Positions 21,101 through 28,390 of a stretch of DNA of 64,000 bases are shown in pieces (position 1 is the stretch's first letter; every line of letters starts with the position of its first letter). The DNA is from Leptidea sinapis (Eukaryota; Arthropoda; Insecta; Lepidoptera; Pieridae), in the NCBI RefSeq assembly GCF_905404315.1, contig NC_066286.1, positions 13,151,501 to 13,215,500 on the forward strand, read 5' to 3'. The notes beneath the pieces are model-generated. The model was not told the DNA's origin and did no database searches. It worked only from the letters and a program-made list of their open reading frames with translations. The position numbers and the translations under genes are program-made.

Positions 21101-23536
21101 AATTGTTGCTCTGTAAAGAGAAATTTATTTTGTCATAAAACTTTCAAACTTTTACACTTTCAGACATTACAATTATTTCCAAAACTGTAAAGAGAAACAA
21201 CATTAAAAGCTTTTGCTCCAATTTATATTTTAATAATCTAAAATGATTAATATTATTTCTTTTACAAATAATCCTTGTTAATTTTCAATTACATAAAACC
21301 ACAGTGAATACCGTTAAAGAAGGAACATAGTGCAAAGTGCTGTCACCATAGAATAAATAGGCATGTAAAACTTTGACATTTAAAGTCAAAGTTAATATGT
21401 GGGAAATTTAATTTAAATGAAGAGCCAAAAGAGCTTCATTTACATACGAATCTAGAGCAAAACGTGTACAGGATCGAAACTTACCTCTGCCCACCACGGG
21501 ATACTGTTAGTTGCTCTATTAAAGCATCAGAAATGCTTCCATGTTTACTGGTACTGCATCTTTTGAGAGTCTACTAGGAGATTTTGATTGTTAATGTAAT
21601 AATAATGAGTACTTGTGGACATTCAGAAGTATGCTTATTAATATTATAAGTATCTATAAATAAATTTAAATGTTTTATAAAAAAATGGCTCTGTCGTAAA
21701 TACTACTACACCATCCTTACCCCACAGCTGAATATCTAAGTGATCGGACAGCCTCGGACTAGATTATGATTATTTTATAGCGATAGAAATGACGGTATAA
21801 TATTGTATATTTCTATTGAAAAGAGCGCAAAAAAAAGAATGCTGGGAGAGTTTCTTGCGCCGCTTCTTCTCTCTCAGAGCGCCATTTGTTTCCGAAGCGG
21901 TAGTAGTATCTAGTATATTAGAAATGATATCAAAAAGAATACTAAAGTATTTATTAAGTTTCTTACTAAGTGCAACTTTACAGGTTGCCGAAATTAAGAA
22001 GAAATTGACGGAAATATACGGAACACCCCAGTTCAAGTTGGCCTACATCATCGTGTCGAAGCGAATCAACACTCGCATATTTGTGGACCGCGGCCGCTCC
22101 GGAGAGAACCCGCGCCCCGGCACCGTCATCGACGACGTCGTCACGTTGCCGGAACGGTGAGAGACCCATCACTCCACTTGGTAGACACAACTGTCAGTCC
22201 AGTCTCTGCAACATAACACATGTACATACATTTCTTAACATTTTTTTTCCATTAAATGAATTGAAGATCTTATTGACAATGTGAATGATACACAAAGAGG
22301 AGCCCTAAGTGAGAATAATAAAGACTCTGATTTTGTCACTCGCAGGCATTATCAGCTGTTAGTGATTTAAGACACCTTGCAGCTTCTTTATATCAAAGCA
22401 AAAGACGCACTGCAAAAGTTAAATTATGTTGAAAATATTGTTAATGTTATGCATCAAAATTTTTCTGTCAAACCAAAATAATAATTTATACAATGCAATT
22501 AAAATTATATTAATATCAGAACATAATATTAATACATTTTATTTGCCATCCCCCATAATACACTTTCTCGCTTAAGACGTCTTGTTGGTTGAATATGGTT
22601 TTTGTGAAAACGTCTTTAAGCGGGTTTTACTGTTATAGGTAGCAGAAGTTTTCTGGATCAGAATATACGTGAGATTAAACACTTTTCACATGTAAATATG
22701 ACACAGCTTACATGCTTTAATTTGGTAATAAACCAGATTTTATAATATACAAAGTAACTAGGTATTATACTTTCAACATTTCTCAAGGCAAATGTACATA
22801 CTTGCTCTTCTAAGAGTTAATGAAGGAGATAATATTTATTGAAATTAGTTCTGTAAACAACACATTTTAATGTATGTTTTATATTTATAGATACGATTTC
22901 TTCCTCGTGTCTCAGAACGTGCGCGAGGGAACCATTGCGCCCACTTCATATAACGTGATAGAGGACACTTCAGGGTTGCCGCCGGATCGGGTAAGACTTT
23001 CCAGATTCAATCTGATATACTACTTTTACTCTCGTTGCTTTTAAACCCGATGAAGAGTATAATATTGTGTTCCTTTGATACGTTTTTTTTGTCTAACAGT
23101 TCCATAGATATTATTCATGTACCATGTAAAACAATCTAATGAAATATTTAATTCATAGTATTTATTCTGTGGACCTTATTATTTCTACACACTTAGTATT
23201 CTTGCTTTTTAGCATAAAAAAAGGATTAATACAAGATAACTTAATTCTAAGGTTAATTACAGACAATTATGATGACTGATTGTGCCAAACTGCAAAGTTA
23301 ATGAAACAAGTAAAGCACTAATTGTCCACAATGTTTTTGCGTCAGATTGTTATAATATGTTGTAACCCCAGATCCAGCGCCTCACGTACAAGCTGACCCA
23401 CATGTACTTCAACTGCTCGAGCCAGGTGCGCGTGCCGTCCGTGTGCCAGTACGCCCACAAGCTGGCCTTCCTCGCCGGCAACAGCCTCCACAGCCCGCCG
23501 CACTACTCGCTCAGCGAGACGCTCTACTTCCTGTGA
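24..23536 (+). CDS. piwi: PIWI-clade Argonaute (Siwi/Aub-Piwi type), 3' 15 exons, partial at 5' end
   Basis: Join of 24-183, 2192-2303, 3696-3821, 3898-3999, 4284-4377, 4444-4571, 12031-12434, 12604-12749, 17554-17665, 19161-19290, 19397-19634, 19921-19997, 21984-22156, 22891-22990, 23372-23536. All junctions are GT-AG and phases agree throughout, giving ~754 residues and a TGA stop. Order: N-terminal lobe, PAZ, linker 2, MID, PIWI. The MID domain shows the 5'-phosphate pocket (Y-x3-K, Q, K). The PIWI domain shows the slicer triad Asp (19457-19459), Asp (19953-19955), His (23456-23458), plus a Glu about 38 residues after the first Asp (19571-19573). Family knowledge: such proteins bind piRNAs, cleave transposon RNA and act in germline granules or nucleus. 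The arginine-rich N-terminus lies outside the window. No frameshift or stop was found. The sequence resembles lepidopteran Siwi more than Ago3, but a paralogue cannot be excluded. TE insertions in introns 6, 8 and 12 leave the exons untouched. Confidence 0.92.
388..482 (+). repeat. Dispersed ORF-like repeat, copy 1
   Basis: This matches 17105-17210 (+) and 41195-41330 (reverse) over roughly 95 bp, sharing tttgttggatgc and agtaatcacgac. Translated, the segment retains LYLLDAIT followed by DSNHD, as the other copies do. The source gene or element is not recognised. Confidence 0.6.
959..1121. repeat. Foldback element with tRNA-like A and B boxes
   Basis: Perfect 38-bp inverted arms at 959-996 and 1084-1121 flank an ~87-bp centre. 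The centre contains tggctcagttgg (A-box-like, 1019-1030) and ggttcgagtca (B-box-like, 1063-1073). A partial match, gactcgaac against gttcgagtc, extends the stem inward, so a B-box-like sequence appears on both strands. It is not a plausible tRNA gene because no acceptor stem can be formed. Likely a tRNA-derived SINE head caught in a foldback or MITE; no clear target duplication. Confidence 0.65.
2192..2303 (+). CDS. piwi: piwi exon b
   Basis: The acceptor is ctcttacag and the donor is atcaag|gtaaga. It encodes the YLFDG motif and a PDPLEVYSERK-type stretch of the N-terminal lobe and ends in phase 0. Confidence 0.9.
2304..3695 (+). other. piwi intron 2
   Basis: 1.4 kb of AT-rich sequence. No conserved protein motif, terminal repeat or RNA gene was recognised in it. 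Confidence 0.5.
3696..3821 (+). CDS. piwi: piwi exon c
   Basis: The acceptor is ttttag and the donor is gcaaag|gtaatg, giving 42 complete codons. It contains IQIFNIIIRKCF, matching the conserved helix preceding PAZ in Piwi proteins. The first residues (AICAVSPGD) are less conserved. Confidence 0.88.
3898..3999 (+). CDS. piwi: piwi exon d: linker 1 into PAZ
   Basis: 34 complete codons between tttttag and aag|gttatt. It encodes the signature IWPGY followed by the start of PAZ (LLMVTEITHK). Confidence 0.9.
4284..4377 (+). CDS. piwi: piwi exon e: PAZ
   Basis: The acceptor is gtttgcag and the donor is attagtg|gtgagt. It encodes VLRLDTVMQMLREY, a PAZ helix. One base is left for the next codon and is completed correctly by the next exon. 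Confidence 0.9.
4444..4571 (+). CDS. piwi: piwi exon f: PAZ core
   Basis: The acceptor is atttcag and the donor is tataag|gtatct. It encodes YNKKTYKVDDVNW and NPLSTFKMKDEDISY, the PAZ strands that hold the 2'-O-methylated 3' end of piRNA in the family. It is followed by the 7.5 kb TE-loaded intron 6. Confidence 0.92.
4641..4807 (-). repeat. Gypsy 3' LTR with adjacent polypurine tract
   Basis: It starts TGTTAGG, ends ATAACA on the + strand, and aligns with 11806-11970. The following + strand bases ctctccccctttag are the complement of a purine tract, marking this as the element's 3' LTR. A short ATAACT duplication near the inner end is absent from the other LTR. Confidence 0.8.
5244..5639 (-). 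pseudogene. Gypsy integrase core fragment
   Basis: 131 codons containing FGIPHTLVSDNGTSI (second catalytic Asp), FCKLNGIEHLLSPAYHPASN and a Q-x-E-x-FV helix with the catalytic Glu. The first catalytic Asp should lie just upstream (5640-5760), where the frame breaks. Downstream 4819-5243 is the remainder of pol without recognisable domains. Confidence 0.8.
5769..6540 (-). pseudogene. Gypsy RNase H and integrase zinc-binding fragment
   Basis: The minus strand reads ERPISYASRTLSPVEKNYA, then KEATAIIFGVKRFHQYLYGR and LRADHKPL, which are RNase H landmarks. A linker and an HSSHFGVVKM-type His motif of the integrase N-terminus follow. A stop or frameshift separates it from the integrase core. The upstream edge at 6540 is cut exactly where the LINE 3' tail begins. 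Confidence 0.82.
6541..9433 (-). mobile_element. Jockey-like LINE A, internally deleted, nested in gypsy
   Basis: The 3' end at 6541 carries the lepidopteran-style tail (minus strand gactttgactttgaat). Coding scraps run right to left: coiled-coil ORF1-like sequence (~9430-8780), an ORF2 middle with LSFNDWASVDLHKRR (8277-8870), RT (7682-8332 and 7005-7664) with YKPISVLPTFSKIFEK, GVPQGSILGPFLF and FADDTSLLF, and a C-terminal region to 6657. The endonuclease domain is absent. Multiple frameshifts and stops make it dead. It replaces the gypsy RT together with LINE B. Confidence 0.85.
9434..10850 (-). mobile_element. LINE B, 5'-truncated, long RT ORF (9668-10834)
   Basis: A 388-codon minus-strand ORF covers the RT from just before YTDFQKAFDKVDH, through SGVPQGSILGPLLF and YADDLKLYS, to the C-terminus. 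Its 3' end is an AATAAATAAATAA-type tail near 9434-9455. This tail resembles that of LINE D at 31946, so the two are probably related CR1/Jockey-superfamily elements. 5' truncation places the gypsy RT (LCADY) immediately upstream at ~10850. Confidence 0.85.
10851..11270 (-). pseudogene. Gypsy protease end and RT N-terminus
   Basis: Conceptual minus-strand reading gives FIRELNLELAPATA (end of protease), then FKARPVPYALREKLDREL and ASPVVPVLKKNG, the usual entry to gypsy RT. A nine-base A run at ~10875-10883 shifts the frame just before the expected RLCADY. The RT continues only to the LINE B junction. Confidence 0.75.
11271..11769 (-). pseudogene. Gypsy gag fragment
   Basis: It starts at MSTGATHGVF (11769). 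It contains EWNNFKLRLEQWF and LLTSLCESTFKLASDL, then after a frame change FKNLEEVLLDQFIMG and KAIDLAQ, the usual gypsy/Ty3 capsid helix order. Nucleocapsid zinc knuckles and most of the protease are deleted, as gag runs almost directly into the end of protease. Confidence 0.78.
11806..11970 (-). repeat. Gypsy 5' LTR with adjacent primer-binding site
   Basis: It shares tcaatcaaactcgctagtcg and gtgcgcattcg with the left LTR. It has an extra GC hairpin (acgcgggacgcagcccgcgc) near 11912-11931 that the left LTR lacks. Just inside it, reading the minus strand, CG then TGGCGACAAGC looks like a primer-binding site. TGGCGA is compatible with a tRNA-Arg 3' end, as in 412/mdg1-type elements (inference). 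Confidence 0.78.
12031..12434 (+). CDS. piwi: piwi exon g: PAZ end, linker 2
   Basis: The largest exon seen (404 bp), starting at cttccag|aagtac and ending atgag|gtatta. It contains KYNIRV, PPLVFLVPELC and the linker-2 helices (DFRLMKALDTHTK, LLQFNRRL). It is strikingly GC-rich at third positions compared with the six exons before it. It begins only ~60 bp downstream of the gypsy insertion. Confidence 0.93.
12604..12749 (+). CDS. piwi: piwi exon h: linker 2 to MID
   Basis: The acceptor is gtcacacag and the donor is gagatgg|gtacgt. It encodes NSWVVLTPERLRQDTKSF, the start of MID. AT-rich codon use returns here. Confidence 0.9.
12750..13317 (+). other. piwi intron 8, first part
   Basis: AT-rich. 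Overlapping short open frames on both strands at 12943-13237 show no recognisable domain and are not called as genes. Confidence 0.5.
13318..13440 (+). mobile_element. LINE ORF2 scrap
   Basis: It translates to a stretch with CFNDWATMGIHKSRKRLYDLY, the same ORF2 segment seen in LINE A (~8500-8560) and LINE F (~52150-52200). Only ~120 bp is recognisable, in sense orientation to piwi. Confidence 0.7.
13441..14101 (+). other. piwi intron 8, unassigned
   Basis: Low-complexity AT-rich sequence. No coding, RNA or repeat signal was recognised apart from short A/T runs. Confidence 0.45.
14102..15930 (-). mobile_element. Decayed hAT transposon (ZMYM1/DUF4371-type transposase)
   Basis: The left end at 14102 is CAGTGGCGGATTATGC, like many hAT termini. 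The matching right TIR was not found. The minus strand reads, with frame changes, ELEEPNNFEGYFRA, YFGVIVDSKPDIAHVDQL, SGLDITNCHGQSYDNASNMS, SLSQTRWSARHDA, and the C-terminal dimerisation motif IPATNCSGERAFSTLKRVKS (14343-14732). DUF4371 and the hAT dimerisation domain are thus represented, but several frameshifts and stops inactivate it. A 206-bp insertion (15636-15841) interrupts the N-terminal part. Confidence 0.82.
15636..15841. mobile_element. SINE-like 206-bp insertion with 11-bp target duplication
   Basis: ACTTTCCTGTT is duplicated exactly at 15625-15635 and 15842-15852. Removing the insert restores the hAT reading frame (KKQE then SRSIELEE). The insert shares blocks with 20035-20320: cgttactttgcggaaatcca at the left edge, and ggcggaat..aacactaaagaaaact in the body. 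The two blocks are inverted relative to each other compared with the 20 kb copy, as in a 5'-inverted retroposition product. Its family is not recognised. Confidence 0.75.
16035..16830 (+). mobile_element. Jockey-like LINE 3' fragment (RT C-terminus and 3' UTR)
   Basis: Coding matches include LQWG..., KKIRQLTDKYTARLVY and RAIYNIGPKESLRAKFKEIN, then a 3' UTR with ccgctgagtttgttgcgccc and a tail near ttcgaatttgaa. It is the same family as LINE F (43300-52347). It preserves the uninterrupted version of the site where the palindromic element inserted there (~16500-16535). Confidence 0.85.
17020..17215 (+). repeat. Dispersed ORF-like repeat, copy 2 (longest)
   Basis: It carries an open frame of 61 codons with RPVIVDKKSLYLLDAVTNC and DSNHDRHV, ending at a TAA. 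Copies at 388-482 and 41195-41345 share both the DNA and this peptide. No family is recognised. It lies ~340 bp before piwi exon i. Confidence 0.6.
17554..17665 (+). CDS. piwi: piwi exon i: MID
   Basis: The acceptor is gacatttcag and the donor is gacaa|gtatgt. It encodes MILVVLARNAADK, the central MID strand. It lies at the far end of the 4.8 kb intron 8 that carries hAT and LINE debris. Confidence 0.9.
17666..19160 (+). other. piwi intron 9
   Basis: No coding sequence recognised. A short imperfect hairpin pairs 18158-18174 with 18198-18211 (gtacgtta arms). The rest is unassigned. Confidence 0.5.
19161..19290 (+). CDS. piwi: piwi exon j: MID 5'-end binding pocket
   Basis: The acceptor is tttaattag and the donor is tgtaag|gtcagt. 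It contains YEAIK, then PTQVV twelve residues on, then a terminal NCK. This reproduces the Y-K-Q-K spacing that grips the guide 5' phosphate in Argonautes. Confidence 0.92.
19397..19634 (+). CDS. piwi: piwi exon k: PIWI, first catalytic Asp and Glu
   Basis: The acceptor is ggtcgacag and the donor is gcaacg|gtcagt. It encodes LLVIGYDVCHD with the first catalytic Asp at 19457-19459. SSGEEL follows and places a candidate glutamate finger at 19571-19573. It is very GC-rich. Confidence 0.95.
19921..19997 (+). CDS. piwi: piwi exon l: PIWI, second catalytic Asp
   Basis: The acceptor is tatctgcag and the donor is cacgaa|gtaagt. It encodes FIYRDGVGDGQ with the second catalytic Asp at 19953-19955. A promoter-like repeat starts only ~30 bp after the donor. 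Confidence 0.95.
19998..21983 (+). other. piwi intron 12
   Basis: It contains the promoter-bearing repeat (20028-20320, annotated separately). From ~20330 to the acceptor at 21984 nothing coding or structured is recognised beyond AT-rich sequence. Confidence 0.5.
20028..20320 (-). repeat. Promoter-bearing repeat related to 15636-15841
   Basis: On the minus strand it has TATAAAAG at 20228-20221, an arthropod-style initiator TCAGT at 20198-20194 (TATA at about -32), a ~165-nt body and AATAAA at 20033-20028. The body shares cacgtg/cgaattgttt, ggcggaat and the cgttactttgcggaaatcca block with the 15.6 kb insertion. This could be a small LTR or an independent Pol II-transcribed unit. It begins ~30 bp after the exon l donor and is antisense to piwi. 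Confidence 0.55.
21984..22156 (+). CDS. piwi: piwi exon m: PIWI
   Basis: The acceptor is ctttacag and the donor is ggaacg|gtgaga. It encodes LAYIIVSKRINTRIF and PRPGTVIDDVV, the standard PIWI core after the second Asp. Confidence 0.94.
22157..22890 (+). other. piwi intron 13
   Basis: 734 bp of AT-rich sequence. Nothing beyond splice sites recognised. Confidence 0.5.
22891..22990 (+). CDS. piwi: piwi exon n: PIWI
   Basis: The acceptor is atttatag and the donor is gatcgg|gtaaga. It encodes YDFFLVSQNVREGTIAPTSY, which normally sits upstream of the catalytic His. Confidence 0.94.
22991..23371 (+). other. piwi intron 14
   Basis: 381 bp of AT-rich sequence. Only the splice sites are recognisable. 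Confidence 0.5.
23372..23536 (+). CDS. piwi: piwi last exon: catalytic His and C-terminus
   Basis: The acceptor is taacccca g, giving cccag|atccag. It encodes LTYKLTHMYFN, then CQYAHKLAFLAG with the catalytic His at 23456-23458. It ends in the family-typical aromatic YFL before TGA at 23534-23536. Confidence 0.95.
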   Translation: MQRLTYKLTHMYFNCSSQVRVPSVCQYAHKLAFLAGNSLHSPPHYSLSETLYFL

Positions 23537-23689
23537 GCCCTGCGTCCTCCGTTGACCCCACCGTTGTGCACACTCTGTCAAACTTGATCTATTTAGTTAA
23601 GTCGTCAATTAGGAGTACGTTATGACGGCCCTTTTGATCCTATACACATGATCTTAAAAACAATAGAATAGAGATTATCTATTCTATGA

Positions 23690-23743
23690 AATAAAAAAAG
23701 CGTTATTTTCTCAAAAATATTTGCTATGTGAATATGTAATAAA
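23690..23743 (+). promoter_or_regulatory. piwi polyadenylation signals
   Basis: AATAAA occurs at 23690-23695 and 23738-23743, 154 and 202 bp after the stop codon. These are the first two downstream hexamers noticed. No cleavage site can be fixed from sequence alone. Confidence 0.5.
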
Positions 23744-25084
23744 GAAATTTAATTGATAGAAGCTTGAGTTGGTGCATTAATTGACGAAACATAATCTGTC
23801 TTGTCTTATTGTTTGAAGAGTCACATCACTTTCTACCGATAATCTGCTAAATATTTTGACTTCTGAACCTATGTTGCCTGCAGAAAAACAAGTTGTAATT
23901 TTGGTGTGGTATACCTGATAGTATAGCGCATGAAGATCCATCAAAATAACTCTGTATGGCAGTTTGTTTGTAAAAGATACCAGTCACACAGTCTTGTTCG
24001 CTCTTACGTTTTTAAACATGTAACCAAATCTTCAGTCTTACTTTACTTATTAGAATACATATTAATATGTATGTCAAAATGGCCGTCATCACATACCACT
24101 AGTGTAATTACTTTGTAAGGCATAGAAGTAAGATTTATTCATTTATTTTTTGTACTCATTAGAGTTTTTTATATAACTATTGTATGATTGACGGGTGTTA
24201 AAAACACAAAGAAGGCGTAGCCGAGTGCCATAATGCGTGTTTGATACCTAGTTATATTCGGTCGTATTTATCTACAGTCCCTATACCTGTGCTAAAATTC
24301 GCTTTTCAAGGGTATGAAAACCAGTTTCTTACCTAGATATGAATCAGTAAAGCTTTTTATAATAACATCATTTAACCATGTTGTGGGTCTACCTCATAGA
24401 TAACTATAGTCTCGGTTCTCTCAGGGTTATGGACCAATCCTATAGCTGTAGATAAATTTTTTAATTATTGTCTTTAAAATTTAGTATTACTTTTCTTTGT
24501 ATTAGATGACTACTTGATAGTGGTAGCTGCATTTTTGTTCATTGCTTGTTTTTACTTTTTTGCTCTCTGTTGCCAGTGTTTGTATTTTGTTTGTTGAAAT
24601 ATTGATATAACATATATGTTAGTGTAAGTTGTCTGTGATACACTTAGATACATAAATGTTACAGAAGGTATACAATACAAGTGGTGATTAAATGACGTTT
24701 TGAGTTATTTGCGTTTTAATTTTGAATGGTCGTTAACTCAGTTTAACCATGTGTACCATAATCTTGATAGTTCAAATAAAAGTTAAAATAAAAACTTTTT
24801 TTAAAAGGAAGAGGAGGACAGAAGAGGTGCTCCCTGATACAATTATGAAGATTTAATTGCGCCTCCCAAGGTTATTAATACTGAATATTCAAAATGTTTT
24901 TGACTTCCCGCTTAAAAATTTTATAAAATCGGGAACCACCCTTTTTTGCGAAAATCGAGTTTTCATCAGATCTCGACCTTACAAGATCTTCCCTGCTATT
25001 CTATAAGGAAGCTTCCTTGACTTTCTAGGGAAACTCATGCGAAAAAGATATAATTTTTAAAGCCCAAAAGAGCTGCATTAGGTC
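23744..25084. other. Region downstream of piwi
   Basis: No gene recognised. An imperfect hairpin (atagaatag / ctattctat) lies in the 3' UTR near 23665-23690, just before this stretch. A tRNA-5'-half-like stretch at 24210-24240 was considered and rejected. Confidence 0.45.
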
Positions 25085-25195
25085 AATGTGTAGTCTTAAA
25101 ATAAGGGATAGTTGTAAACCCTTCTTTAACCAACTTAAAATTCTTACTTTGACCTCTCTATATATCTATGAAATAGCATTATTTGTAAAAACTAA
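25085..25195 (+). mobile_element. LINE H, left part (split by Harbinger)
   Basis: It translates to IRDSCKPFFNQLKILTLTSL and IYEIALFVKT, the RT C-terminal region common in Jockey-like elements. It resumes at 29009 after the Harbinger insertion. Confidence 0.75.
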
Positions 25196-25329
25196 GGCCC
25201 GACACTGCGTCAAGCGGGCGACCGCGACGGGCACCCGTCGCGTGTCTACGCGCGAGGACACGCGGGCGGGTTGCGGGGGAGACCGTCTATCGCAGTGTCG
25301 CTAGTTCAATTTTAGCGGCGTGCATAGTC

Positions 25330-25602
25330 ATGTCCATGGAGAACTTATTGTATTATTACGTAGCAAAAAAGAAACGACAGCCAGTAAGCCCGTTTATTGA
25401 ATCTAGGTTGCTGTGCGGGGAATTTGTTGCAAAGTTCAGTATATTAAGAGAAAATGAAAATTCATTTTACAATTATTTTAAAGTATCGGTACAGATCTAT
25501 GACGAATTATTTTCGAAACGAACCATATTTGAAGGTGAACAATTTAAGAGTAAAATCTACATCAGTCATATCACCAATGGAAAGGCGGGCAATAACATTG
25601 CG
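25330..25602 (+). CDS. Harbinger transposase, N-terminal exon
   Basis: It opens MSMENLLYYY and contains SFYNYFKVSVQIYDELFS, matching the N-terminal stretch before the conserved helix in PIF transposases. It ends att gcg|gtaagt, a good donor in phase 0. That phase does not match the next acceptor (27332), and the usual AERLAVTLR-type segment is not found between them. A small exon is therefore missing, diverged or deleted. Confidence 0.7.
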
Positions 25603-25875
25603 GTAAGTAAAAAATATTAATTTGTTCTTCATCATCTTTATTTTTGCTAATAATAACTAATATTATTTCTTTGGTCAAAAATCACTTTTATAAGCAGTTT
25701 TTTTACCTACACGTATAATATTTATTATTATTACTAATTAACATTATTTATTTGGTCATAAATCACTTTTATAATCACAGTTTTTTTAACTCTTACAATA
25801 TTTATTATTATTACATAGCATAATTATTTTAATACAATACTAATTATTAACATTTTTTTTAACTTTGCAAGAACT

Positions 25876-25948
25876 TCAGTTCAAATTTAATCCGATAAAC
25901 TAATACTTTTCACATTAAAAAGTTTATCGGATTACATTTGAATTGAAA
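25876..25948. repeat. Hairpin in Harbinger interior
   Basis: Imperfect inverted arms sharing aatccgataaact and agtttatcggatt around ~20 bp of loop. Just upstream, 25650-25730 and 25736-25815 form a diverged tandem pair (ggtcaaaaatcacttttata versus ggtcataaatcactttt). Possibly a small internal insertion; function unknown. Confidence 0.5.
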
Positions 25949-26688
25949 GAATTTTCAGAGTTAAACAAATTCACACCTTATATCTAATGTTAACCACCTA
26001 GGTAATATATACAATCAAATTTTATATTTCAATGCAATGCTGTCAGTCGACACATCCACCAGGGCAGGGTTTTGTCTTCTTCCGATGAATGAAAAGATAT
26101 TGGTGAAAGAGAGAGAAGGAAACAGATCCGAGTTACACAACAGCTGATAAGCGTTTATAATTAGGTACATAAAGGGGTACATTATAGGTAAATATTTTAT
26201 GCAATTTATTTTATCTTTTTTGTTCAACCTAAGTGCCAAGGAATAAAATAAATGATAACTTATAAAAAATATTCTATATTTTATTATTGGCATTATAAAT
26301 GTAGTAAATTGACCTAATAATATAAAAGATTGAGAACTGCTGGAGATGAACACGCCTGGTATGTTCGCGGCATTACATAATAGATTATTTTTGATGAACC
26401 TTAAAAAATATCAGATCCTGGAACCACTTCAGAATACTTTAGCTTACGGCAGAAAGTTTATGCTCAGAGTCTTTCGGACAATAATATTGTCTAATCTTTG
26501 AGATATAGATGAAAAACGGTGAGCACGCCCGGCGTGCTGGCGGCATGCAGATAAGAATTAGTGTGGACACGCTAGGCGTGTCAATGGCACTGAATGTGTT
26601 AAAGGTATTATTTGTTATTAATAAAACCAATACTTACGAAAGCAGTCTTAATAATATTCTTGAAGTCTTTATTCTCATATAATTCTAA

Positions 26689-27305
26689 TTAATATTCTAT
26701 TGTATCTGTGTTTTGAGTTTCTGTTCCGATATTAAGTGATCTTAAATCAATCGTGCTAGTTGTATTTTGCGTTTCTGATAAACCTATATTAATTGATGGT
26801 AAATCATCCAGAGTAATAACTGTTTCTTTTTGGATGTCGATTAAAGCTTCTAACACTTTGTTTCGAAATAACAATTTTTGAACTGTTGGGATTAAAGATT
26901 TAAAAAAATTCAAGTCTTCGTCATTAGAATCTAAATTGTTTTGTTTAACACATTGCAACAATTCTTTTTCAAAAGCAGTTGGTGACACTTGACGTTTACG
27001 TTTTCGTGATGATTCTGGCTCTGTATTATTTGTCCGTTCAAGATTTGAATTACTGGTACTGGTGCTGGGTACTGAGCTGCTATTATAATTTATTGCATTT
27101 GTTGATGAGTCTTGATCTTCACACTGATTTTCTATAGATTCATCTGCTTCATTACTTGAGTTCGAATCTAAAAAAGTTAACATTTGAAAAAAAATGTATT
27201 TCTTGTTCGTACTAGCGCCTGCACCAGATTTCAGTTTTTTCTTACTTGCTTTCACTTTCATATATGTATCTCTTGCAGTTTTCCATCGTGATTGCACTTT
27301 TATGA
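26689..27305 (-). CDS. Harbinger MADF/Myb-like partner, main exon
   Basis: It begins after the minus-strand acceptor aattgtttcag. It opens IKVQSRWKTARDTYMK, then GAGASTNKKYIFFQMLTFLD, the C-terminal half of a MADF domain. An acidic and serine-rich linker, a basic ESSRKRKRQ stretch and a C-terminal region with repeated SINIG/SLNIG motifs follow. Family knowledge: the partner binds DNA and helps transposase enter the nucleus. Confidence 0.82.
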
Positions 27306-27331
27306 CTGAAACAATTAAAAAAATATTACAG

Positions 27332-28390
27332 GTATGTGACAAGCGGACATACTTTCATGGACCTACACCTGGCGTATCAAGCTGGAATAACCACAATGAG
27401 AACAATAGTGAAAGAAGTCTGTCAAATTATAAATGAAAAGTTGAAGGAAGAGTGCATGCCATCGTTTTCACGTACGCGATGGGAAGAGATAGCATATGGT
27501 TTTTTGACGCAAGCTAATTGTCCCAACTGTATAGGTTCAATAGACGGGAAACAAATACGTATTATAAAACCTGCTCACAGCGGTTCACTTTACTACAATT
27601 ATAAGCATTATTATTCTATGGTCCTACTTGCAATGTGTAACGCAAATTATGAGTTTACCTACATAAATGTAGGGGTACAGGGTAAAGAATGTGATTCTTC
27701 AATTTTTACCCAAAGCCGCTTGTTTCAACAAATGAATGATAACTTACTGGATATACCTCCTGCAAAAGCGTTACCCGTGCTGCACAACAATAAATCAACC
27801 GACACTGCAGCAACCGTACCACTACCCTACGTTATTGTAGGAGATGAAGCATTTGGGCTGTCTAGCTATGTCATGCGGCCATATGCTCGAGCTCTCAATT
27901 TGGACCATAAGAAAAAAATATTTAATTATAGGTTAACAAGAGCGCGACGTTATATTGAATCAACTTTTGGTATCATGGCTACAAATTTCGAATACTTCAT
28001 CGTCCTTTAAACCTTTCAAAAGAGAACGCCATTAGTGTTATTAAAGCGATATGTATTCTGCATTATTATATTAGATCTAAGCAAGATGATAATAATGTCG
28101 ACGATGTCGTCATAACACCACGCCATATTCGTGACATTCACTATGGATTTGGGAACACCCAAAGAGAAGCGTATACAGTACGCGATAATTCGCTGATTAT
28201 TTCGTCACGGATGGTAAGGTGTCGTGGCAAGATCTTAGTATTTTTTGAGACTTCCTCCATCCCACTGTATGAAGTAAAGGCAAACTTGTTCATCCATCCT
28301 TTACTTGTGTGTCAGGAAGGCGTCAGATGGTGCAAATTTTGTGACTATTCAGACATATCACGCCATCCTTACAAACACCCTTTACTTTAG
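27332..28390 (+). pseudogene. Harbinger transposase, DDE exon with one frameshift
   Basis: After the acceptor atattacag it reads TSGHTFMDLHLAYQAGI, then NCIGSIDGKQIRI (first Asp), VIVGDEAFGLSS (second Asp) and RRYIESTFGIMA (Glu). All three catalytic positions of the PIF DDE triad are therefore present. Near 27984 one base appears missing: the frame stops at 28010, but the next frame continues with HRPLNLSKENAI and KAICILHYYIRSKQ to a stop at 28388-28390. Confidence 0.88.

Noticed and set aside
24..23536. Assignment of the host gene to Ago3 or AGO1/2
   Set aside because: PAZ and PIWI motifs (NPLSTFK, YRDGVGDGQ, CQYAHKLAFL) fit the Siwi/Aub-Piwi branch better, judged from memory of the families; a tree would decide.
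24205..24245. tRNA 5'-half-like stretch (ggcgtagccgagtg)
   Set aside because: There is no B box or T arm downstream. Too short to support an RNA gene.
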